Positions 25,121 through 33,892 of a DNA stretch of 41,718 nucleotides are shown in pieces. A model generated the notes under the pieces. That model made no database searches, had not been told where the DNA came from, and saw only the letters and a program-made list of their open reading frames with translations. The stretch's first letter is position 1. Each line of letters begins with the position of its first letter. The DNA comes from an uncultured Lachnospiraceae bacterium (GTDB lineage Bacteria > Bacillota > Clostridia > Lachnospirales > Lachnospiraceae), in NCBI GenBank assembly GCA_910588405.1, contig CAJUPT010000025.1:1-41718 (forward strand). The letters are read 5' to 3'. The position numbers and the translations under genes are program-made.

Positions 25121-25563
25121 TCATTGCCCGTCCGGCAGCAGCACTTTTGCGACTACATCGCTTTCCTGCACAAACGGATTGTTCCAGTACCGGGAATCCA
25201 GGGAATTGTTCCGGTTATCACCGAGAACAAAATAGCAGTTTAACGGGACTTCGACGCTTTCAGGCGTCTGCCGCATACCAGCTTCATTTTCTTCCTGCAG
25301 GCCGTACCAGTCGGCCGTCTCCCCGGGCATGGCAGCAATCCGTTTGACCAAAAGCCTGCCGTCATGCCGGAATACGATGATATCCCCCTCATCAAGGGTG
25401 GAATAGATCCTGGTCCCCAGCAGGAAGCTTCCCTCTTTTAGGACCGGCTCCATGGAGCCGGTAGGCACATATCCGAAAAAAAAACAAACCGCAGAAGCAG
25501 ACAAACCAGCCCGGCTGCTGCCAGCGGCACTAACCAATCTTTATGCTCTTTCCATTGGCTCAT
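25121..25563 (-). CDS. Signal peptidase I (SipW/LepB type), split by a frameshift in a T9 tract
   Basis: From the ATG at 25563 (AAGGAGG, 9-nt spacing) the frame reads MSQWKEHKDWLVPL and a membrane helix AAAGLVCLLLRFVFF. It then enters a run of nine T (complement of 25476-25484) and loses frame. The catalytic part continues in another frame: GYVPTGSMEPVL with the nucleophile Ser, VKRIAAMPGE with the general-base Lys, and GDNRNNSLDSR. One extra T (ten) would join helix and catalytic domain exactly as in the S26 family. The protein probably processes the neighbouring surface proteins. The shift may be a sequencing error, a phase-variable switch or a slippage site. Confidence 0.8.
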
Positions 25564-25629
25564 ATTCATAAACCTCCTTACATTATAAACAATAACATAC
25601 AGCATTGCCACATAACCATAAACCGTTGA

Positions 25630-26130
25630 TCAGATCTCCCCGTCATCATCATAACCGGCCTCCCTGCGGGATTTTACTACATGCGCAAAAATAAAGATAC
25701 CAAGGGCTGCCAGAATGCTTCCGGCAAACAGGGCTGTATGCAGAACCGGGATTGCGGGGGAACTTTCGTCTTCATCCGCCCTGCCTTCCGTTTCTGCCTG
25801 CGCCGTGTCCGTATCCGTTTCAGTTTCCCCAGGTTCCTGGGCAGGGGCGGCATCCTCCAGGCATACAAGCTCATACGCCTTGCTCCCGCCAATCTCTATG
25901 CATAGCACGCCGTCGTCCCCCACAGCCACTGTCCCCGGATACGGGCCGACATCCGTCTTTAACGTAAACCGGGCGCCCGCCCACGCGGGCCCCAGACGGA
26001 TCGTCAGTGTCTGCGCTTCCAAAACCCGCGGTTCCGTCCCGTCCGGCCCCTGGGCAGCCAGGACCGGCCCCACAAGCAGCATGCAATAAAATACCGCGCT
26101 TATCAAAAAGCCTTTTATTTTCCGTTTCAT
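25630..26130 (-). CDS. Small anchored surface/membrane protein next to the adhesin
   Basis: 166 aa from the ATG at 26130, which follows AAGGAAGGGG; the open frame to 26307 adds no plausible start. The protein has a signal peptide (MKRKIKGFLISAVFYCMLLV, then cleavage after VLAA). A short beta-rich domain follows (TLTIRLGPAWAGARFTLKTD to about residue 95). An acidic Glu/Thr/Asp linker leads to one membrane helix (about 128-150), ending in a short charged tail. Family not recognised. Its place between a giant adhesin and a signal peptidase suggests a minor subunit or accessory factor in adhesin assembly. Confidence 0.72.
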   Translation of the reverse strand: MKRKIKGFLISAVFYCMLLVGPVLAAQGPDGTEPRVLEAQTLTIRLGPAWAGARFTLKTDVGPYPGTVAVGDDGVLCIEIGGSKAYELVCLEDAAPAQEPGETETDTDTAQAETEGRADEDESSPAIPVLHTALFAGSILAALGIFIFAHVVKSRREAGYDDDGEI

Positions 26131-26282
26131 GTCCCCTTCCTTTCTGTTATGCCTGCCATGCCATACCTGCAGGCCTTTGAGCCGCCCGCCTGCCATAAGC
26201 CAGGCTCCGGCTTCCCCTGGCAGGCAGGGCTTTGCCCGGGGGAAAGCCCCGTTTACGGCCATCCTCCGGACAAGACACACGT

Positions 26283-29200
26283 TTATCTCTTTTTCTGTTC
26301 TTTCCAATAGATATATACTACAAACAGCATCAGTAACAGGGTGCCGACGCAGATGAGCAGATAGATAAATCCCCCGCCCGCGTCACCCGTATAAGGGGCA
26401 ATGGCCCTCAACATGCCATGTCCCGCAAGCTGCGCATCCGTTTTCTTATCTACCAGCGTAACCCGTACCGTACCGGAGTTGTTGTTCACCTCGACGATTT
26501 TTTCACCGACAACGATGACGTATCCGTCTACCACGGTGGTCTGGCACACCAGATAACTGCCGTTTTCCAAGTGTTCAACCAGATGCCGCTCCGTTGTGGA
26601 AATCCACTGGTCGATGACATTGCCGTCAGAGTCATAGACGGTCACCTCGTTACCGGGGATCAGTTCGGCTGTGTCCTCATCAATCACCTCGACCTCCAGG
26701 GCGCCGTAAGGGGTTTCCTCCTCATCCGGCCTTGCGGGGACATGGATCATCACCTCGTTGGTGGTAAATTCCATGTCACCTTTGTCCTTTTTCCCATCTG
26801 ACCCCATGGATTTGAGATCCGCTCCATGAAGGGTTACAACAGCCTTGTTAGGGATGTCCACAGCGCTCGCCGGAACCGGCGTCCGGGCAGAGAATGTGAC
26901 CTTGCCGGTATACCGGGCCGGGACATTTTTCAATTCCCAGGTGATCACGCCGTCTTTGAATACGCCGCCGTCACTGATGCCGCCATCCTCCCGGTCACCG
27001 ACTTTCTTCAGATGGCCGTCAATCGCGTCCACGATGGTGATATCCCTGGGCTCATCCGTATAGTTGGTGTAAGTGATCTCATATTTGACCACTTTGTTCC
27101 AGTATACGGTGCTCCCGTTAATGCTTTTTCCGTCAGCGCCGCATACGTCCTTTTTCGGAACCACAATGGTTTCATTTTCTACCGTGTTGGTGCCGCTCTT
27201 TCCGGCGTCCGTAATGACTTCCGCCATGTTAGCCAGTTTCGTATAGCTTTGCGCGTCCTTTACCCGCACGCTGCAGGTGACGGTATGGGATGTCTCCCCG
27301 GGCAGGTCCATGGTATAGGTAATGGTATGGGTTTTCTCGTCATACACACCGTCATGGTCCGCGCGGATAAACTCCACGCCTTCCGGCAGCTTGTCCGTCA
27401 CCGTAAAGGTTTTCGTCAGTTTCGTCGGGTTTTTAAAGATGATGGAATATATCAGCCTGGAGCCCGGCTTCACCACGTAACCGTTGACGTCAATGCCCCT
27501 CTGGTCGGTCACAGTTTTGACCGGATCAGGCATCACAGGGTCTTCGGTTTCGTTGGTTTCAATGTCCTGCGGGTCGTCAGGCTCCGGCTGGTCCTGGGGG
27601 CTGGCATCCGGCTTGATCAGCGGGCGGTCCAGCGCTTTTACGATAGCTTTATTAGTTATCTCATGGTCTTTGCCCTCATCCAGAACAAGTACCGTAAATT
27701 TAACGATATCCGCTTCCCCGGCTTTTACGGTACGCTTAAAGGTCACCAGGCCGGTTTCCTCATCATAGACGCCGCCGTTTTCAGCTGACACGAATTTTGT
27801 CCACGCCGGCACTTTGTCCGTAATGGTGTAAGTCTTTGTTTCATCAGCAGGATTTTTGTAGCTGATCTCAAAAACCAGCTCATCCCCGGCGTATACCAGG
27901 TCGCCGTCAATGTCATACCGAGTCTTTGTAGACACCTTTTTCTCAGGGTCCGGGATGACGGGGTTAATGACCTCGTTGGTCTCAATTTTCTTCGGGTCGT
28001 CAGGATCGTCAGGATCTGAAGGCGGCACCGGCTCATCGGGATTTTCAGGCTTGTCAGGATTTACGGGTTTGTCGGGATTTGCGGGCTCATCCGGATCCAC
28101 CGGCATATCCGGCTGATCGCCAGGGCGGTCTTTTACAGCCACAAACGCCGTGTTCCGGATCGTCGTATCCTTCGCCTCACCTAAAACCTCTACGGTAAAC
28201 GTCACCGTATCCGTTTCGTGTCCGGCAACTTTTCTTATGAAAGTAACCAGGCCGGTCTCTTCATTATAGACACCATCATCTCCCACCGATACAAACGCAG
28301 TATGGCCTGGAACCGTGTCCGTGATCTCAAATGTCTTTTCTTCGTCGGCGGGATTTTTGTAGGTGACGGTGTAAATCAGTTTGCTGCCTTCATATACCAC
28401 GGCTCTGTCAATGCTCACTCCGGTCGTGGACAGCACGTCTTTAACCGGGTCAGGCATTACAGGGTTTATGACCTCATTGGTCTCGATCTCTCTGGGATCA
28501 TCAGGGTCCACAGGAGGTTTCGGGTCATCAGGCTTATTTCCCGGATTGTCTGGCTTATCGGGATTGTCTGGTTTTTCCTGCTCATCCGGCCTGTCTTTTA
28601 CCGTGACAGTAGCTTTGTTCTTAATGATGGTGTCTTTCGCCTCACCAAGTACGCTCACCGTGAATGTCACAGTGTTTGTTTCCCCTCCGGCCAGGGTACG
28701 CTCAAAGGTTACCAAACCTGTTTCTTCATTATAAGTTCCGCCTTCGGCAGAAACGAATTCTGTTCCGGCGGGCACCAGATCCGTAATCTCAAAAGTCTTT
28801 TCTTTATCAGACGGATTCCGGTAGCTGATCGTGTAAACCAGCTTGCTGCCCTCATAAACTACTGCCTTGTCAATGCCGGTTCCGGATACGGATAAAACAT
28901 CCTTTACCGGGTCGGGCATCACAGGGTTTTCTACTTCGTTGGTTTCCTTCTCGAATACGGCGTCCGGGTCATCCGGCTTAATAGTCCTGACCGTCGCTTT
29001 GTTACGCAAAGTCTTACCCTTCGCCGCCTCCAGGACTTTCACCTTTACGGATACGGACAGTTTGGCTTTGGACTCCACGTCGGCTGTCCATACAACGGTC
29101 CTTCCATCCTCCTGCAGCACGCCGCCGTCCAGGATCTCTACAACCTCAACGCCCTCCGGCAGCATATCCGTCACGGTGTATTTCCGGGCCTCATCTGAGT

Positions 29201-32200
29201 CATTGACATAAGTGACAGTATAGGTAAGGGTCTCGCCTGCGTACACTATATCGCCGTCCACGTCGCAGCCGTCGCTGTCATACACGTCCTTTTCAGGCTC
29301 GCCCATAGGCAGGTTTTCCGTTTCCGGCGTAGGCTTCGGCTTTTTGTTGAGATCCACTTTAGCCGTGTTGCGGACATAGATATCCTTGCCGTCTACCAGA
29401 ACCTTTGCCCGGAAAGACACGGTCTGCAGAACATGGGGCCTCGCTGTCACTGTCCAGGTGACAGTACGGCTGGTTTCATCATATGTTCCGCCATTATCGG
29501 CATCCATAAACGCAAGGCCATACGGCAGCACATCGGTAACAGTAGCCGTTTCATCCTCATCGCCAACGTTTTGGAATGTGATGGTATAAATAATTGTTTC
29601 TCCCAGAGATACGGAAGTCTTGTTGATATCGTTCCCCTCAAGATCGGAAACCGCTTTTAACGGATTAAACCGCACGATGTTCTCCACCTCATTTGATGGA
29701 ACCTCCTGCAGCTTTTCCGGCTCTCCCGGCTTCGCCACGTTCACATATTCCACGGCCTGGTTTACGATATGCTTTGTTTCCGCCGTATTCTTCACCTTCA
29801 CAAAGAATGAGAATGTGTTGGATGTAGCCGATTTTCCTGTGTACTGGTAAGCCACCACCGGTGTGTCCAGGTTAAAGCCTTCCGGAACCCGGGCATAGCC
29901 GTCCGCTTCCGCCTTCGCATTGTAGGCTTCCAGTTCCGCCTGGGTTTTGATCACGGTTACCTGATCCTTGCTGGAAATGTACTCCACTTCCGCAGGCACC
30001 TGGTCAAACACAGTGATTTTGCGGTCCTGGTCAGACTGCTGGCCCAGCTCGATCACGTATTCTAAGATATCGCCGGTATCCACAAAACCGCCGTCAATAT
30101 CGTTCCCATCGTTATCTTTCACATCCTTGTGGATATGGAGGAGCAGCGTGTTGACGAAATCCCAGTCGCTCTGCTCCACACCGTAGGGGGACACATCCTG
30201 CTGTGCCACCGTATAGATGTGGCCGTACTCCAGGTTGTCAAAGGTAAACGATGCACGGTCTTCTTTTGTGGCAAGGGTTTTCCGCTCCACCAGCTTCCCG
30301 TCTTTATATAGCGATATGGTATCCTGTCCCGGACGCAGGCCATACTGGTTGCCATTGTCTGCCCAGGTCACGGAACCGCTTTTGGAATAGAAGGCGTTAA
30401 TCGGAATATCGTAGGTAGCCCCCAGGTTTCCGGCCCGGTCCACGGCTGCCACATGCAGGTATGTGGTCTTATCCTGCAGCGTGATACCAGGCGCCAGCGG
30501 AGACTCTGTATAAGTATGATTTTTCGTGGCCGTCCCTGTAGCGTTTGTGTCGGAATAATAATAATATCCGACCACGCCGCTCACGATGTTGTCCGTAGTG
30601 ATATTAGACTCGCCAAGGACAGCACCTATCGCGTTGCTGCCGGTAATCTCATATGCTACCACCTTATGCCGGTAAACCGTGCCATTATCAGCAGGAGCAG
30701 ACCAGGAGATATCGGCTGTCCGCTTTTCTCCGTCAGTAAGGATAACTTTGCCGTTAAAGGGCTTGTTGGGTGCAGCTTTATCAGGTGTTATGGACAAATG
30801 ATTTTTCTGCTGGTAAACCGAAAACCGGACATCCGGGCGGATTACCGCATAGCCATGAAGGCCGCCGTTATAGCTGCTGTTGTTTTTCCCGTTCCCGGAA
30901 CTGCCGCCGCTTTCCGTCACCAATGAGAACGTCCCGGAAGCATATCCATTGTACCCGCCATGGCCGCCGTCGCCGCCGCCCCACTTCGGGTTTTCATTCA
31001 TGCCGTAGGAGCCGCCCCTTGCGTAGCCCGCTCCGCCCGCGCCGGCATCATTGCGGTCATCGCCCAGGGTGCTGCCATAGCCGGTTTTGCTCTCGCCCTG
31101 CCAGGATGAAGAAACATCGGACAGGGACCGGCTGCTTTCCCTGGCCCCATGCCCCCTGTAGCCGTTGGTGGCACCGCCGCCGCCAGCCGCTGCCGCTACC
31201 AGCCTGCCGTTCACGTAAATATCAGTCCGGCCGCCACCTGAACCTGACCAGACGCAGGTGCCTCCTTCATTCCAGCCTCCAGGCACAACCAAAGTACCCG
31301 GATTCACCTCTGACGAGTTTCGGCCGCCGCCACCGACATTGACCGTCACCACGTCGCCTTTTTTAAGCGTCAGGTACCCATAGACATAACCGCCGTAACC
31401 GCCGACTGACGATCCGTCGCTGCCGCCCTGTGCGCCGTACAGCTGTACATAATAAGTGCCATCTGCAGGCGCTGTGTAACGCTGAGCGCCACCGGTGTAA
31501 TAAAACTCCGTCATCGGGACCGTCAGCTGCGTGTAGCTGGACATTGTAAGCTGTTTCCAGCCCCCGCCGTCCACGCTCTGGTGAACGTAATAGGTCTTTT
31601 TGTTGTTGTTCCCTGCCTCATCCCAGTTTAAAAGGACATTGTTATTGTAGGTATAGCCCTTAAACTCTGACGCGCCGACTTTCTGCATGGACACCAGGTC
31701 GATACTGCTGTAAATCAGGGGGATAAGAACCGTATCTTCCTCGCCAAAAGTGAATTTCTTACTCTTGGCCGCAATCTTACCGTCACCTGATATAACATTA
31801 AAGCCAACTACCCTGTCCCCCCTGGAAACAGGCGTAACGCCCGAAAGGTCAATCGTGCTGCCGGCGTCCCCGGTCAGGACCACGGAACCTTTCTGGCCGT
31901 TGTATACGGCGTCGTTGCCAAGGTTCAGGGTCACGCTGCTTTTGATCTTCCCCAGGTAGTTAATAGCTGCCTGGCCGTTGCCAAGAACCAGATCCAGCCG
32001 GTTGCCGGTTTCCAGCCACTCGGAACGGGTATAGGAGTTATGTGTCTTATCGTTCAACGCGTAGATCTTACTGTCTGATGCGAAGTTAATATAACCCGTA
32101 CCGCCGGTGCCGCCGAATGTGGACTTCACGCCGTTCTCCACCGTGTCGAAGAAATCCGAACTGAACCCACCGTAGACACCGCCGCCACCGGCACCGCCCG

Positions 32201-33683
32201 CATACAGGCTGCCTTTGATCGAAGCTGCCCTCACGGAGTCCTGGCCTTTGCCGAAAGCGTAGTATTTATCTTTTGATGCCCCATACACGGCGACGGTCGG
32301 ATCCTCCATAATCTTCGCGTAAAGGTTGGACAGCTTCTCGCCGCCACCAAGGCCGGACATAGCTGCCATCTGTACCAGGGACAGCTTCTGGTCCATGGCT
32401 GCGTTCTGACCGCCGGCGCCCCCGGCCACGGCCACCAGGCTGTCCATGTCGTTTTTGTAATTGGCCAGCGTGCCGTCACCAATTAATTTAGACGCAAAAC
32501 TGGTCGCGCCACCTCCGGAACCGGCATGGTAAGTACCGGTGCCGCCGCCGTTCCAGCCGCCCGCGGCGGAACTATAAGAAGTGGACTTACTTCCCGCGCC
32601 GCCGACCGCGATATAAAGGGTATCCCCTTTATGCAGGTTCACATAAGCGACGGAGTATCCGCCATAGCCCATAGAGCACACCATGGCGTCATTCCGGTTA
32701 TAAGAAGAACCATCCGGTCCGGCAAACCCGCCGCCGATGGCCTCCAGGGAATACAGCCCGTCCTGGGGGGCCGTCCATGTCTCAACTTTGCCAGTATAAC
32801 CAAAATATTTACTGCCGAATGCCCCATTGGATTTCAGGAAGGGCTTATCCGCCTGGAAATCGTCGTTAGCCCCATAAGTTGTCTTTCCGATAACATATGG
32901 GGAAAATGAATCCGTCGCAAACGCAAGGCCGTCCTCCGTTAACTCCGAATCCAGCTTCTCAAAAGCGGCCTTTTCCCCATCAGTAACATGATAAACCTCA
33001 TAAGCGTCATTGCCGCTTAACCCGTCCATCTCATCTTCCGGGTCTACCGCGTTTTCAATGGTGACCTGTACTTCCTCCCCCGGCTCAAGCACGTTCCCGT
33101 CCGCGTCCAGGATAGAAATGTCATATCCGGACAGGCAGTCGAAGGCCACATGCCCGTTGCCCGCCACCTCAGCGTCATAAATACTGGTGGCATACAGCAT
33201 CAGGTTTTCAGAATCCAACGCCGCAACCCGCAGGGAGCTGCCCTCCGGGATCATCTCCCTGGAACCGGCAACGGTCACCCGGACACCGTCATACTCAGCA
33301 GCCAGGATCACCAGATCCCCCTCGATTCGGTTCCCACTCAATGTGGATGCGTCATCCAGGTCCGATCCGGATAACGCAGCATCTGTTCCTTCCAGGCTCT
33401 CTTCTGTCCCGGCTTCTCCCCGGCTTTCTGCAGCCGCATTTCCGGAAAGGGTATCAGACATCCGGCCCGTTTCGGTTTCTTCTGTCCGCTCCAGGCCTCC
33501 TTCCTGTTTGGGGGCTTCTGTCTGCTTCGTCTCATTTTCCGGTTCCATGTCCGTTTCCAGATTGCCGGATGACAGGCTGCCCTGAAAAATGTCCGCGCCT
33601 ACGGGCACAGGCCCAAAAGCCGCCAAAAGAACCGTGACAGCTGCCAAAAACACCGCCATACTCCTTCTGATTTTGTCTCTCAT
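26283..33683 (-). CDS. Giant cell-wall adhesin: glycine-rich domains plus eight DUF11-type repeats
   Basis: 2,466 aa from the ATG at 33683 (AAAGGA, 8-nt spacing), with a signal peptide ending GPVPVGA. After an acidic linker, two glycine-rich domains follow (about 303-530 and 734-948). Each opens with YTAP/WTAP-x-DG-x-Y and carries repeated GG motifs, like the ALK/LTK-type Gly-rich family. An FN3-like segment (960-1090) and a Cna-B-like domain come next. Eight tandem repeats of 120-150 residues (about 1185-2310) share KxV starts, YTIxYxNP, TDxxPxGxxF and NKAxV ends, as in isopeptide-forming DUF11 stalks. Pro/Asp linkers lie between the middle repeats. A SpaA-like domain precedes APYTGD, a membrane helix and KEQKKR. 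No sortase gene is in the window. Confidence 0.88.
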   Translation of the reverse strand: MRDKIRRSMAVFLAAVTVLLAAFGPVPVGADIFQGSLSSGNLETDMEPENETKQTEAPKQEGGLERTEETETGRMSDTLSGNAAAESRGEAGTEESLEGTDAALSGSDLDDASTLSGNRIEGDLVILAAEYDGVRVTVAGSREMIPEGSSLRVAALDSENLMLYATSIYDAEVAGNGHVAFDCLSGYDISILDADGNVLEPGEEVQVTIENAVDPEDEMDGLSGNDAYEVYHVTDGEKAAFEKLDSELTEDGLAFATDSFSPYVIGKTTYGANDDFQADKPFLKSNGAFGSKYFGYTGKVETWTAPQDGLYSLEAIGGGFAGPDGSSYNRNDAMVCSMGYGGYSVAYVNLHKGDTLYIAVGGAGSKSTSYSSAAGGWNGGGTGTYHAGSGGGATSFASKLIGDGTLANYKNDMDSLVAVAGGAGGQNAAMDQKLSLVQMAAMSGLGGGEKLSNLYAKIMEDPTVAVYGASKDKYYAFGKGQDSVRAASIKGSLYAGGAGGGGVYGGFSSDFFDTVENGVKSTFGGTGGTGYINFASDSKIYALNDKTHNSYTRSEWLETGNRLDLVLGNGQAAINYLGKIKSSVTLNLGNDAVYNGQKGSVVLTGDAGSTIDLSGVTPVSRGDRVVGFNVISGDGKIAAKSKKFTFGEEDTVLIPLIYSSIDLVSMQKVGASEFKGYTYNNNVLLNWDEAGNNNKKTYYVHQSVDGGGWKQLTMSSYTQLTVPMTEFYYTGGAQRYTAPADGTYYVQLYGAQGGSDGSSVGGYGGYVYGYLTLKKGDVVTVNVGGGGRNSSEVNPGTLVVPGGWNEGGTCVWSGSGGGRTDIYVNGRLVAAAAGGGGATNGYRGHGARESSRSLSDVSSSWQGESKTGYGSTLGDDRNDAGAGGAGYARGGSYGMNENPKWGGGDGGHGGYNGYASGTFSLVTESGGSSGNGKNNSSYNGGLHGYAVIRPDVRFSVYQQKNHLSITPDKAAPNKPFNGKVILTDGEKRTADISWSAPADNGTVYRHKVVAYEITGSNAIGAVLGESNITTDNIVSGVVGYYYYSDTNATGTATKNHTYTESPLAPGITLQDKTTYLHVAAVDRAGNLGATYDIPINAFYSKSGSVTWADNGNQYGLRPGQDTISLYKDGKLVERKTLATKEDRASFTFDNLEYGHIYTVAQQDVSPYGVEQSDWDFVNTLLLHIHKDVKDNDGNDIDGGFVDTGDILEYVIELGQQSDQDRKITVFDQVPAEVEYISSKDQVTVIKTQAELEAYNAKAEADGYARVPEGFNLDTPVVAYQYTGKSATSNTFSFFVKVKNTAETKHIVNQAVEYVNVAKPGEPEKLQEVPSNEVENIVRFNPLKAVSDLEGNDINKTSVSLGETIIYTITFQNVGDEDETATVTDVLPYGLAFMDADNGGTYDETSRTVTWTVTARPHVLQTVSFRAKVLVDGKDIYVRNTAKVDLNKKPKPTPETENLPMGEPEKDVYDSDGCDVDGDIVYAGETLTYTVTYVNDSDEARKYTVTDMLPEGVEVVEILDGGVLQEDGRTVVWTADVESKAKLSVSVKVKVLEAAKGKTLRNKATVRTIKPDDPDAVFEKETNEVENPVMPDPVKDVLSVSGTGIDKAVVYEGSKLVYTISYRNPSDKEKTFEITDLVPAGTEFVSAEGGTYNEETGLVTFERTLAGGETNTVTFTVSVLGEAKDTIIKNKATVTVKDRPDEQEKPDNPDKPDNPGNKPDDPKPPVDPDDPREIETNEVINPVMPDPVKDVLSTTGVSIDRAVVYEGSKLIYTVTYKNPADEEKTFEITDTVPGHTAFVSVGDDGVYNEETGLVTFIRKVAGHETDTVTFTVEVLGEAKDTTIRNTAFVAVKDRPGDQPDMPVDPDEPANPDKPVNPDKPENPDEPVPPSDPDDPDDPKKIETNEVINPVIPDPEKKVSTKTRYDIDGDLVYAGDELVFEISYKNPADETKTYTITDKVPAWTKFVSAENGGVYDEETGLVTFKRTVKAGEADIVKFTVLVLDEGKDHEITNKAIVKALDRPLIKPDASPQDQPEPDDPQDIETNETEDPVMPDPVKTVTDQRGIDVNGYVVKPGSRLIYSIIFKNPTKLTKTFTVTDKLPEGVEFIRADHDGVYDEKTHTITYTMDLPGETSHTVTCSVRVKDAQSYTKLANMAEVITDAGKSGTNTVENETIVVPKKDVCGADGKSINGSTVYWNKVVKYEITYTNYTDEPRDITIVDAIDGHLKKVGDREDGGISDGGVFKDGVITWELKNVPARYTGKVTFSARTPVPASAVDIPNKAVVTLHGADLKSMGSDGKKDKGDMEFTTNEVMIHVPARPDEEETPYGALEVEVIDEDTAELIPGNEVTVYDSDGNVIDQWISTTERHLVEHLENGSYLVCQTTVVDGYVIVVGEKIVEVNNNSGTVRVTLVDKKTDAQLAGHGMLRAIAPYTGDAGGGFIYLLICVGTLLLMLFVVYIYWKEQKKR

Positions 33684-33748
33684 ACACACCGTCCTTTCTC
33701 TCTGCCGGACCATTCAAAGCATCCGGTAAAACTTGATATATATAATTG

Positions 33749-33787
33749 AAAAAAGCGCGCGCCGCACATTGACGGCACACGCTTTTT
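33749..33787 (-). terminator. Terminator of the S1-domain gene
   Basis: AAAAAGCGTGTGCCG pairs with CGGCGCGCGCTTTTT (two G-U pairs) around an 8-nt loop, and T6 continues on the minus strand. It lies about 105 nt after the S1 gene and before the adhesin leader. A matching T-run on the plus side makes it potentially bidirectional. Confidence 0.8.
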
Positions 33788-33892
33788 CACGCGGGAATAT
33801 ATTTATTTAGCAAATGATTTATGTACATCTGAAATAACGGTAACATATCCGCGGAACATTCCATCCACTGGCACAGCCGTTCTCCCCGCTGG

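Noticed and set aside
24974..25243. 89-codon plus-strand ORF
   Set aside because: No ribosome site, and its second half overlaps the catalytic region of the signal peptidase gene.
26227..26249. GGGCTTT/AAAGCCC inverted repeat after the adhesin gene
   Set aside because: Short stem without a T-run; could be chance in GC-rich DNA.
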